From: Posidonia oceanica
Lineage: Eukaryota; Streptophyta; Magnoliopsida; Alismatales; Posidoniaceae
Reading direction: 5' to 3'
Assembly: GCA_037176725.1 (NCBI GenBank)
Contig: JAZBRS010000011.1
Location: 9,936,001 to 10,000,000 of the forward strand
Length of the DNA: 64,000 nucleotides
Under the pieces are notes generated by a model, which searched no databases, had not been told where the DNA came from, and saw nothing but the letters and a program-made list of their open reading frames with translations. Positions 21,373 through 30,237 of this stretch are shown one piece after another. The translations under genes were made by a program, and so were the position numbers. Position 1 is the first letter of the stretch; every line of letters begins with the position of its first letter.

Positions 21373-22791
21373 TCAGTAGTTGATAACAGAACATGGCAAT
21401 TAAGCACAAATAAGCAAAGGGAATTGGCAGCAGTCTGGCGAATGCAGGGGCAAGGGCCGGCAGGAGATCTGGACCGGCGCAGCTTGAGTGTCGTCAATGC
21501 GCTCAGCTGGGGAGAAGTACTGTCTCAGGGCCTGAGCGTGTTGCAGAGCGGAGAGATTGATGGAAGAGGAAAGGAATGAAAGAGGATGCATGTATGCATG
21601 ATGCAGGTGATATGCTTATGAAGGTGAGTAGTATGCTTGGATGGATGAGTATGCTTAGGTGGAATGAGTATGCTTGGATGGAATGAGTATGCTTAGGTGG
21701 AATGAGTATGCTTGGATGGAATGAGTATGCTTAGTTGGAATGAGTATGCTTGGATGGAATGAGTATGCTTAGGTGCCCTCAGCATACGGAGTGCTTTGGT
21801 GCCTGCTGCGAAGGAAGGGAGTGGTCCCTGACTCACTGGGCCCTACCTAGACTCTTGGCTTGCTGGTGGCTCTCCGGAATGGGTTGTTGGCATTATACAG
21901 GTGGTGGTGTGGTGAGGACAGGCTGTTGGCCAGACTCTCAGGACCTACACCTATTCTTTCAGCTCTCTTTTTTTTGATTGATTTCTCCCTCATAGGTATG
22001 CAGTCTTTCTCTGCCCCTAGCCAGGAGAAGGGTGAGTGTTTGCTCTTGATGGGATGTAGTAGACCCTTTTAGGCTTGACATGCCGGGGATCTCTAGTGAG
22101 GCATGGGGGATAGCGGTGCCTGTGTTTTTTGGGCTACATTTTGCCTCTTTTTTTTGTTCTTTGCTTTGCTTGCTTTTTTTTTCCTTTTTTTTTGGTTTTT
22201 GTTCTATCTTTTTTCTTTTTTTTTGGGTTGTTTTGCTTTTCTCCTTTTTTTTTTAGGCTTTTGCTATCCCCATTTTGGTGGCAAAAGAAGGGTGCTCGAA
22301 ATGTAATGGATTTAGGCTTTGGGTCTGTTGTGTGATGGGTAGGAGGAGCAGAGTTGGACCGCACACCCCTATCTCTAGGGCCGGCTTCTGTCTTCGTCTT
22401 CTGTTCCTTGGATGTGCCCAAACCTAGGTGTTTACTCTCGCCTTTTTTTTTTTTCAGACTCACATCCTAACATTTTTTCTCCCTCAGAGGTGTATGTCCT
22501 TGCGAGATTAGGCGGTTCGCCTGTCCTCGTTGGTGGTGGCTCCCTCATTAGCTAAGACGTCTGAGTAGTGCCAAGTGAGGTAGGACGACTCTTTCCAGAG
22601 CAGGCAAGCACTTTCGGTTTTCATCATCGGGCCCAAGATACAATGCTTGGGAGGAAGATGATGATGATTTTGGAGAGAGAGAATGCAAGAGTTGAAAGGA
22701 TGACGATGATGATTTGAAACAGAGGTGAAGCAAGGAGGCGAGAATGCAAGTGCAGGTGGGAGAAGGGCATCTGCAACGGGGCCGCTTTCGG
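21373..22791 (-). other. E2 spacer between integrase and the extra ORF
   Basis: Non-coding. It holds a 19-bp tandem repeat (21647-21779), several T-runs on the plus strand (22140-22260 and 22443-22455), and short blocks that also occur in the E1 spacer 37851-39325, for example the CCTAGAGATAGGGGTGTGCG segment in sense. No gene was recognised. Confidence 0.8.
21647..21779 (-). repeat. 19-bp tandem repeat, 7 copies
   Basis: GAGTATGCTT starts at 21647, 21666, 21685, 21704, 21723, 21742 and 21761, with GGATGG and AGGTGG (once AGTTGG) units alternating. The E1 equivalent has only traces, so the array expanded in the E2 lineage. Confidence 0.92.
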
Positions 22792-23664
22792 CTACTGATA
22801 GTATTTCTTCAGATAGCAGAGGTTGACGGGCTCAGACTGCTCGACCTGGTCCATATCCTCAAGAGTTACAGCGCCTCCCAAAAAGATCTGCTTGACCACA
22901 AAGGGGCCACGCCAATTGGGTCGGAATTTCCCTCGACCGTCAGGCAAATGAATGGCGCGCAAGACAAGGTCCCCCGGCTGAAAGTTTCTGGGCTGGACCT
23001 TCTTCAAGAATGCTCTGGCCATCCGCTTCTGATAGCAGTGAGCGTTGTGCATAGCTTGCAGTCTGCGCTCATCAATTAAGTTCAGTTGGATGCAGCGGTC
23101 TTCGACCCATTCTGCCTCTTCCAACCCAGCTTCTCGTAGGATCCGCAGAGAGGGGATCTCTACTTCAACAGGTAACACCGCTTCCATTCCGTACACCAGA
23201 GAGTACGGGGTGGCTCCTGTAGAGGTCCGGATTGATGTCCTGTACGCCCAGAGTGCGTACGGGAGCTTGTCGTGCCAATCCTTGTGGGTTTCTGCCATTT
23301 TCTTCAGAATCTTGACAATGTTCTTGTTTGCAGATTCCACTGCTCCGTTCATCTGTGGCCGATAGGGCGAGGATCGATGGTGCTTGATCTTGAGACTTTG
23401 CAGGTATTCTTCGATCCTTTTGGCAATGAAGTTTGAGCCGTTATCAGAGATGACAGAGTGCGGGACCCCATATCGGGCAACAATATTGTTTCTGATAAAT
23501 TTTTCTGTTGCCGCAGCGGTGACTGTCCTGTAAGAGGCTGCTTCCACCCATTTGGTAAAGTAATCGATCGCTACCAGAATGTAACGATGACCATTTGAAG
23601 CAGCAGGGTGGATGGCGCCAATGACATCGATCCCCCAGGTGGAGAAAGGCCATGGTGAGGACAT
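22792..23664 (-). CDS. int: Integrase core and C-terminal region, remnant of E2 pol
   Basis: 290 residues from MSSPWPFSTWGIDVIG. The catalytic triad is complete: Asp13 (WGIDVIG), Asp74 (SDNGSNF) and Glu110 (GAVESANK), with exactly 35 residues between the last two, the DD35E spacing of retroviral-type integrases. Further Tat-type blocks are LPYALWAYRTS, TPYSLVYGMEAVLP and the C-terminal WRGPFVVKQIF and YLKKYYQ. The N-terminal HHCC zinc finger is absent because the upstream deletion removed it. The gag-protease frame enters the junction in a different phase, so this part could not be made as a fusion protein; an internal start at this Met is possible but unproven. Its normal role is joining element DNA to the chromosome. 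Confidence 0.85.
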   Translation of the reverse strand: MSSPWPFSTWGIDVIGAIHPAASNGHRYILVAIDYFTKWVEAASYRTVTAAATEKFIRNNIVARYGVPHSVISDNGSNFIAKRIEEYLQSLKIKHHRSSPYRPQMNGAVESANKNIVKILKKMAETHKDWHDKLPYALWAYRTSIRTSTGATPYSLVYGMEAVLPVEVEIPSLRILREAGLEEAEWVEDRCIQLNLIDERRLQAMHNAHCYQKRMARAFLKKVQPRNFQPGDLVLRAIHLPDGRGKFRPNWRGPFVVKQIFLGGAVTLEDMDQVEQSEPVNLCYLKKYYQ

Positions 23665-23674
23665 GTTGTGCAGC

Positions 23675-23700
23675 CGATGTGGAGGGCCCTTGCTGATTCT
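23675..23700 (-). other. Deletion junction removing RT, RNase H domains and the integrase zinc finger
   Basis: In sense, sequence matching E1 up to about 9655 (GCAGAATCAGC) passes into sequence encoding the PPHRLHNM stretch just before the integrase core, which corresponds to about 36960 in E1. Excluding E2, E1 has about 2.7 kb between these points. The join lies in GGGCCC (about 23685-23690), where a few bases of microhomology are possible. It also changes the reading frame. Confidence 0.85.
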
Positions 23701-23960
23701 GCTGAGTGCTCTACTGATCCTGCTGAGGGCCTTGCTGATTCTGCTGTTGATGCTGCTGACTGTTCTGCTGCTGAGGCTGCTGACAGCTTTACTGCTGAGG
23801 CATTCTGCTCTGCTGCTGCTGCATCTACTACTGATGCTCCTCCCTCTGGGTCTTCTAGTGTGCTCGTGGAGGATATGCCGGACTGGCGGCTGGTCTGGTC
23901 ACTGCCGCTTGATGCATTGCTCAGGTGAGGCATGGGTTGCACAAACCACCTAGACCCGCC

Positions 23961-26900
23961 TTATGGTTGAAGAGTGATGAGCTCATCTGGTCTAGGGGAG
24001 TCCGGCGTTGCTAAGTCTTCTAGGACCATGATAGAAGCATGGTCCTCTTGCAGAGGAGGATCTGTAACTACGGTTTTTCCTTTCCTTTCTGCAGCTTGAT
24101 GGTCTGCCAGGTCTTCTGCTATCGACTTGATCTGTTCTTGATAGAGTAGCTCTAAGTCAGACATCCAAGAATCGACCTGGGCTTCTATCGCCACTCCTTC
24201 TTCCTCGTCTGAGGGGGAGTCGACGTAGTAGGCGTCGGGGGCCTGCGGCACTGGCCTGGCTGCAAGACGGATTGCTGCCTTTGGAATCTGCATGATCTGG
24301 TTTACGGGCGCGTCCGCTGATGGCAGTTCTGATGTAGAAGGCCCAAATAGACAGGTCAGCGGTGCTACTGATGGATAAGCTTTCAGGGTCACTGCTGGAG
24401 AATAAGCAGGGGTGCTCTTTGGAGGGCTCAAGGGCCTGGAGAGTGTAGTGCTCAGTTGGCCTTTTGTATCGGGCCATAACTGAGAGAGCGCAGCCTCTGA
24501 CGCCATAGGGTCTTGCCATGAGAGCTGCTGCAGGTTGTCAGGGGGATGCGAAGCGGACTGCGCCTGCTGCATTCCCGGAGATGTGGATGCTGGGGCGGGC
24601 TGAGCCGCGCTGCTGACTGTATTGCTTGACTGCCCCTCCAGAGATAGGGACAGTGGCACTGATGTTGCTGTGACCGCTGGTAGCATGCTTGATTCTGCCA
24701 GAAGGAGTGTCTCTAACTCCTGCACTGCTGCTGTCTGTACTTGGGAAGCTGATGTGGCTGCAAAAGAGTGGGAACTTGCCTGCTCTGCCACAAGGCTTGC
24801 TGAGCTGCCTGCTGTTTCTGCCAGAGGAAGAGCTGAATAGATTGGCTGTGTGGCCTCTGCTCTGATCACTGTTTCTGCTGTGCTGGTTGGGACTACCTCT
24901 ATTGTACCAGACTGCTCCTCATCCGGGTAGTAGTCCTCAACACACACCCAATCCTCTGTCGGTACTGTGTCTTGATCGTCGGTCGGTCCCAGGGTTCCTG
25001 TACTGGTAAAGTTAGTGAGGTCTCTGGGAATAGCTGATGCATGGTCCTTGAGCTGGAAGCAGTGATCTTCGTTGGTTTTGGGCTCGTAGCCGAGGCCTTC
25101 AGATTTCCTTCGCTCCACTGCTACGATCGGCTCTGCGATCCCCTGGCCGTGACGCCCGAGTGGCGTACCCTTTATGTAACCCCACCTGTGACATACATTC
25201 TCGACCATTCGAAAGGGGTTGCTGTGAACGGTCAAGGAGTTGACACGTTCGAGATCAGGAATGAAGTTAACCGACTCACACCGATTAACGCGATATAGGG
25301 CTTCAGAAGTCTCGGGGTCAAACGGGATAGATTGCGAAGACACGGGAGAGACTGCTTCGATCCGCTCCTTCTCAAAGTTCTCCGCCATGACGACAATGAC
25401 ATCGTCGCCGCGACGGTACTTTATCATTCGATGGAGGGTCGAAGGAAGGACCTGATGCTTGTGGAGCCAAGGGCGCCCAAGCAGAAGATTGAAGTTAGGC
25501 TTCAAGTCGACGACATAGGATTCTACGTCGAAGACAACCGGGCCAATAGCGAGAGGAATAATCAGGACCCCTAGAGCGTCATGGTGAGTGTTGTCAAAGG
25601 CTGTCATTCCCTTCACGGCTGGCGTGATGTCCTCGGCTTTGAATCCGAGCTTGGTTGCTGTACGCAAGGGGCAGACGTTAAGGCCTGACCCATTATCAAC
25701 CAGTGTTAGGGGAATGCGAAAGTTTTTGAACTGCACCGTGACGAACAGGGGCTGGTTGTGATTAATCCCCGCTAGAGGCAGCTCATCACTCGTAAAAGAG
25801 ATGACCTGGGGCTCCGCAATCAACCCAACCATGCTCTCCAAGGCAGAAGGCTCAATGGACTGGGACACACGGGCAGCCTGGAACACACGAAGAAAAGCCT
25901 CGCGGTGTTCGGCAGAGGTGTGGATCAAGTCCCAGATAGAAATGTCGGCTTTGACCTTCTTAAGCTGGGAGGTCAAGTCTGCTTTAGGTTGGCTTCTCCT
26001 AGCAGCTGGAGGGGTGATTCTAGCAGGTTCTAAAGGGGTGGTGACAGGAAGCTGGGTTACTACAGGTTGGCTAGGAATTTGGCTAACTACAGGCTGATCC
26101 AGGGTTGGATCTGCTAAGGGTTGGCTAGAGGGTGGGGGCATAACAGGTCTAGGGTGAGTTGGCCTAGTTGCCGGTGTTGGGGGCCTGTAAACCCTCCCCG
26201 ATCGCGTTACTTCCACGCACATCTCTGTGGCGTAGCTGTAAGGGACGCGATGGGTGTCCAGGGTCAAATCAATGACGACTGGAGCACGTGCTGCGAGCAC
26301 AGGAGGGGTTACAGGGGGACCTACGGGGTACTGCGGTATATCTAATGGGTATGGTTGTTGGGGTGGGAAGGCTGGGGCAGGTTGAGGTCTGCCTAGGAGG
26401 TGTAGTTGAGGTTGCCCTAAGAGGTGGATGGGGAAACTAGGCTGGGCCCTAGCTAGAAGGTGCACAGGGGATTGAGCCTGGGGAAGCACGGTGGGAGGCG
26501 CGAGAGGGCGCTCCGGCCTGGCACGCGGTCGGATCAGGTGAATTCCCGACTCGGAGCCGGCAACTGTCGTGAGATAGAGACTGACTGGGAAAGGCTCAGA
26601 GATGTCAGAGATGAGATCAGAAGGGTCTACTACAGAAGCAGCAGGCCCAGAAGGAAAGACAGAGTGGATGCCTGAGGTTCCCGCCCCTCCCGGATAAGAG
26701 TGCTCCGGTAAAGGTTGGCGGATGATGCCAGGATGCGGGGGAACAGCTGAGTGTGGAGATGCATGAGTGTGTGCTTGAGTGGATGCCTCGTGCGTGTCGA
26801 TCACAATCGTTCCCGATTCGATCAAGTCCTGAATTGCGTTCCGCAGGGAGAAGCAATTGTCCGTCGAATGCCCGACACTTCGATGGAAATTGCAGAAGAG

Positions 26901-28022
26901 GTCCGACCTAAACCAATGCGGCAGAGGACTTGGCGGCGGACGAACCTCCGGGAACTTCAGGAGCGATGCAACCTTCGGCAAGATGACCGTGAGCGGCTCC
27001 ACCAGTGGGGTGAAACTACGCCTCTCAGTAGGTGGTCTTCTTTGCCTTGGGTGTGAGCCTTGCTGAACCGGTGCGGCAGGATAGACCGGTCTAGCGGTGG
27101 TAGTGATGTGTGGTGTGTGTGGACTCCTAGATGCAGGAGCGTACACCATCTGAGCTGGGGCAGGCCGGGATGGCAGGCGAACAGGCACAGCAGGGGAGTC
27201 GACGAACGCAACAGCGGGCTTTGGCGAATCCTTCCTCTTCGGGCGGTTGTTACTGCTGCCGCTGTTGTTGTTGTTGGAGGCGCTGCTGTTGGCACTGTTG
27301 CTGCTTATCACTGGCTGCTTAGCGAACACAGAGAGAGCCGGGAAGTTGCCACTCCGCAAAGAACTCTCCACGCGCGCTCCAGCTCTGATGAGTGCCGCAA
27401 AAGTAGTGACTGGTTGGATGCTAAGCAGAGCTCCGAGAGACGGCTGCGCCCCTTTGATAACGATCTCGATAGACTCCTCGTCAGAGGGTCTATCTCGAAC
27501 CTGAGAGGCAAGGGCGCGCCAGCGGCCGACGTACTCCCCGAACGGCTCGCCAGAATTCTGCTTGATTGCGATCAAGTCCGCTCTCTTTGGGACCAGATCG
27601 AGGTTGAAGGAGTATTGCTCCAAGAACGCTTGACTGAGGTCGTTCCAAGTCTTGATGACTGACATATCAAGTGATGTAAACCACTTGAGTGCCGGCCCGG
27701 TCAAACTCTTCTGGAACAAGCGGATCAGCAACCTCTCGTCGGCCTGAAGCTGAGCGAGATCACCGCAATACGCCTTCAAGTGTGCTACGGGGCAGCCCCT
27801 ACCATTATACTTCTCGAAGTCCGGGATTTTGAACTTCGGAGGGAGTACCGCCTCTGGAAAGCAGCAGAGGTCCCGGAATTGGTAGGTCTGGTGCTCAGTA
27901 CCCTGCACTAGTCGTAGTGCTTTCTCCAAGACGTCCATCCGGTTATTGATGGGGGTCTGGGATTGCTGTTGTAGGAGAGGGATCAGCAGGGGTAGCGAGC
28001 ACATACGCCGAATGGGTCGCAC
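23961..28022 (-). CDS. gag-pro: E2 gag C-terminal two-thirds, protease and G-patch region
   Basis: A long open frame of 1353 codons; similarity to E1 begins at about residue 23. Domains by residue: retrotransposon Gag about 55-215 (PPKFKIPDFEKYNG, WFTSLDM, FLEQYSFN); Asn/Ser-rich linker 240-260; Cys/His knuckle 377-400 (CNFH-RSVGH-STDNC), unlike the usual CCHC spacing; proline-rich linker 500-690; retropepsin-like protease about 765-870 with Asp776 in VDNGSG and the flap-side LLLGRPWLH; G-patch-like 947-978 (GYIKGTPLG, GLGYEP); then a long Ser/Ala/Gln-rich tail. It ends in TAA where E1 has CAA; beyond it the same frame continues Ser/Ala-rich to the deletion junction (23690-23960). Gag would form the particle, the protease would mature it. 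The first third of Gag is in another frame (next entry). Confidence 0.88.
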   Translation of the reverse strand: MRPIRRMCSLPLLIPLLQQQSQTPINNRMDVLEKALRLVQGTEHQTYQFRDLCCFPEAVLPPKFKIPDFEKYNGRGCPVAHLKAYCGDLAQLQADERLLIRLFQKSLTGPALKWFTSLDMSVIKTWNDLSQAFLEQYSFNLDLVPKRADLIAIKQNSGEPFGEYVGRWRALASQVRDRPSDEESIEIVIKGAQPSLGALLSIQPVTTFAALIRAGARVESSLRSGNFPALSVFAKQPVISSNSANSSASNNNNSGSSNNRPKRKDSPKPAVAFVDSPAVPVRLPSRPAPAQMVYAPASRSPHTPHITTTARPVYPAAPVQQGSHPRQRRPPTERRSFTPLVEPLTVILPKVASLLKFPEVRPPPSPLPHWFRSDLFCNFHRSVGHSTDNCFSLRNAIQDLIESGTIVIDTHEASTQAHTHASPHSAVPPHPGIIRQPLPEHSYPGGAGTSGIHSVFPSGPAASVVDPSDLISDISEPFPVSLYLTTVAGSESGIHLIRPRARPERPLAPPTVLPQAQSPVHLLARAQPSFPIHLLGQPQLHLLGRPQPAPAFPPQQPYPLDIPQYPVGPPVTPPVLAARAPVVIDLTLDTHRVPYSYATEMCVEVTRSGRVYRPPTPATRPTHPRPVMPPPSSQPLADPTLDQPVVSQIPSQPVVTQLPVTTPLEPARITPPAARRSQPKADLTSQLKKVKADISIWDLIHTSAEHREAFLRVFQAARVSQSIEPSALESMVGLIAEPQVISFTSDELPLAGINHNQPLFVTVQFKNFRIPLTLVDNGSGLNVCPLRTATKLGFKAEDITPAVKGMTAFDNTHHDALGVLIIPLAIGPVVFDVESYVVDLKPNFNLLLGRPWLHKHQVLPSTLHRMIKYRRGDDVIVVMAENFEKERIEAVSPVSSQSIPFDPETSEALYRVNRCESVNFIPDLERVNSLTVHSNPFRMVENVCHRWGYIKGTPLGRHGQGIAEPIVAVERRKSEGLGYEPKTNEDHCFQLKDHASAIPRDLTNFTSTGTLGPTDDQDTVPTEDWVCVEDYYPDEEQSGTIEVVPTSTAETVIRAEATQPIYSALPLAETAGSSASLVAEQASSHSFAATSASQVQTAAVQELETLLLAESSMLPAVTATSVPLSLSLEGQSSNTVSSAAQPAPASTSPGMQQAQSASHPPDNLQQLSWQDPMASEAALSQLWPDTKGQLSTTLSRPLSPPKSTPAYSPAVTLKAYPSVAPLTCLFGPSTSELPSADAPVNQIMQIPKAAIRLAARPVPQAPDAYYVDSPSDEEEGVAIEAQVDSWMSDLELLYQEQIKSIAEDLADHQAAERKGKTVVTDPPLQEDHASIMVLEDLATPDSPRPDELITLQP

Positions 28023-28953
28023 CTAAGTGCTCCTCCGGATCTACCATAGCGTCGCCTGGTGGAGCGACAGGATGGCCGGCGTATCCGTGCTGGGGGACTG
28101 TGTATGCAGGAGTGTATGCAGGATGCTGGGCCTGATGCAGAGGAGAAGAGTAGATGCCATGTTGTGCTGTGATAGGGGTAGGATGACGGAGCACCAGTTG
28201 CTGTACAGGTGGAGTGCCAGACAGCGAGCCAGTGAGGTACTGGGCTCCAGTCGGTCCAAAGGACTGACCACCAGGGGGAAGTGGAGCGTGCTGTGCTAAG
28301 TGTTGTGCAGCAGGAGGTGGCAAACGGGCCCCCATCGTCGGAACCGTGAGCAGTTGAGACGATGGTCGAGGCGGAGGTGTGGAGGTCGATGCATGGAATG
28401 CAGGAACTGGCCTCAGAGGAACCTCAGGAACGACAGGAATAGAAGAAGGACGAACTGATAGAGCCATGCCCTGCAGTTTCTGGGCAAGCTCCATCAGGTG
28501 CTGGTACTGCGCTTCGGGCGTCTCGCCAGTGGGGACGCTGAAGTGCAGTGCCGGCAAAGGCTGAGAAACAAGTGGCACGGACACAGACTGTCCGGGAGGG
28601 GAGGATTCTATAGCAAAGGTCGCAGCGACGGTGGAAGGGATGTCGAAAGCGACGTATCCCTGGGATGGAGGGGGCAGTGGCGTCTCCGAAACGCGAGTAA
28701 CGGTCGTCAAGATGGATTCGGCGACCGGATCCGGAGGAAGAGATGCTTGCCACTGTCCCGGGACATACTGAGAACCTAGAGACGTCAGAGGAGGAAACCC
28801 TGGCGTCGGAGGGGGAACAAGGGGGACAGAAGGTGCAACCGGAGGGGCCGGAATGGAAACACCCTCCGTGATAGAAGTGAAAAGAGGCTCACTAACGTAC
28901 TGGGCCATTGCTGACCTAGATCGCGTGAGAATAGGGCTGCGACGAGTGTTCAA
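27943..28953 (-). CDS. gag: E2 Gag N-terminal region, separated by a 1-base insertion
   Basis: A frame of 336 codons, starting MNTRRSPIL; an inner Met at 28908 (MAQYVSEPL) matches the E1 start and may be the real one. The product is rich in Pro, Ser and Thr with no recognised domain. It stops at 27943, just after a run of five G on the plus strand (27951-27955) where E1 has four bases of the same run. This one-base insertion moves Gag out of frame with the rest. I read it as a mutation and not programmed frameshifting, because E1 needs no shift here. Confidence 0.82.
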   Translation of the reverse strand: MNTRRSPILTRSRSAMAQYVSEPLFTSITEGVSIPAPPVAPSVPLVPPPTPGFPPLTSLGSQYVPGQWQASLPPDPVAESILTTVTRVSETPLPPPSQGYVAFDIPSTVAATFAIESSPPGQSVSVPLVSQPLPALHFSVPTGETPEAQYQHLMELAQKLQGMALSVRPSSIPVVPEVPLRPVPAFHASTSTPPPRPSSQLLTVPTMGARLPPPAAQHLAQHAPLPPGGQSFGPTGAQYLTGSLSGTPPVQQLVLRHPTPITAQHGIYSSPLHQAQHPAYTPAYTVPQHGYAGHPVAPPGDAMVDPEEHLGATHSAYVLATPADPSPTTAIPDPHQ

Positions 28954-28970
28954 GCGGTGAGTCCTAAGGG

Positions 28971-28998
28971 GAGCTATCTTCGCAAAGGCGGATAGCTC
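28971..28998 (-). promoter_or_regulatory. Conserved leader hairpin before gag (E2)
   Basis: GAGCTATC (28971-28978) and GATAGCTC (28991-28998) form the same perfect 8-bp stem with a 12-base loop as in E1 at 4269-4296. It ends 17 bases before the ATG at 28953. The loop sequence differs from E1 while the stem does not. Confidence 0.75.
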
Positions 28999-30218
28999 AG
29001 AAAGGGAATGGTCGCGAACAAAGTCGCAAAAGGGGTGTCAACGGGGGTCGGTACTCGAGCTCTGGCAAAGCGAAACCCGCTATACCGATCACGCTGACAC
29101 AACAGAAGGAAATTAGGGGTTAGAAACTAAAAGATGAATGCAAATGAGTTAGTTAAATGGCATGAATGATATGCATGCTTTCTAGTATGCCCCCCTTTCC
29201 TAACTAGTGTTTCCTAGCAAGGTTGTCTACTCCGGGTATCCCTGGGTGTACAGGTCACCGACTCAGGTCAGAAAAGTAGGTTCCCTGTCTAACTCCCGGC
29301 CCAAAGCTCAGGAAATGACAGGGTGGTGCGTTGGTGGCCTCTACCCTACCAAAGCGTGGGTGGTACCCTCTACTAACACCGACACGACCCCCGGGCGAGG
29401 GGGGACAGACCGACTGGCTCGTGCCACGCCCAAAGCGGTGGAACAAGAAGCCGGGACCGTCCTTCGCAGACTAATAGGTGGACTCAGATGAGAAGAATGC
29501 ATGCCCTATATGATGCTTATGCAAATGCTTAAAGTCTTTTATCTTGCGTGTTTTATTAACCAAAGGGAGTGAAGGATTGTTCAGAGTCTCTAGTTGCTCC
29601 TGGGTGTTCTTTTTACTTGCGTTTTTTAGTTAACCATGGGGAGAACAAACAAGTTTCTACTATCCTAGGCATGGCATGTGCAAAAGGGAAGAAAATCAGT
29701 CAAAATGGCAAGCAACCATCATACAACACAACAAAAGGCATGTTCATGGCATGTGCGAGTGTTTGTGAATATGATGGTGAAAAAGAAACATTCATCAAGT
29801 CAAAAGGCATGTAAGCATAGTATGTGCATGCGTAGTGACATAGCAAGGGTGTAAAAGAAGCATTCAACATCCAAAAAGCATGTATTTTAGCCAAACAAAG
29901 TATGTAGACATGCAATGCACAAGAATTGAAGCAATAATGAGCAAGTAAGGCAAGAAAAATAAAGGCAAGTAAGCTGTAAAGGAAGTAAGAGCACAAGCAA
30001 GACAATAAGTAAATAAACAAGCAAAGAAGCAGAGCCAAGCGAAAAGGGAGCGCAAACCGAGGCGAAAGAGGTGCAAAACCTAAGCAAAGTAGCCACAAAG
30101 CGACTTTCTAGGAGTTTGCACAGAAAAGCGAGCAAAACAGGCAAAGAAGGCACACAAGACAGACAAAACTGCGAAAACAAGCGAGCAAAAAGCCAGGAAC
30201 GAAAGCCGGAGTCTAGCA
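28999..30218 (-). other. E2 untranslated leader
   Basis: Non-coding, aligned in blocks with the E1 leader 3031-4268 and the E3 leader. The open frames on either strand here are short and lack motifs. No promoter or splice site can be assigned with confidence. Confidence 0.85.
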
Positions 30219-30236
30219 TCCCCAGCGGAGTCGCCA
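30219..30236 (-). promoter_or_regulatory. E2 primer-binding site
   Basis: On the plus strand TCCCCAGCGGAGTCGCCA; in sense identical to the E1 PBS. One base separates it from the LTR that starts at 30238. Confidence 0.93.
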
Positions 30237-30237
30237 C

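Noticed and set aside
23612..23953. Leu-rich plus-strand frame opposite the E2 gag tail
   Set aside because: It is the reverse complement of the Ser/Ala-rich repeat; the sense frame continues from gag.
27940..27960. Programmed frameshift in Gag
   Set aside because: E1 has one base fewer in the same run and needs no shift, so a simple insertion in E2 explains it better.
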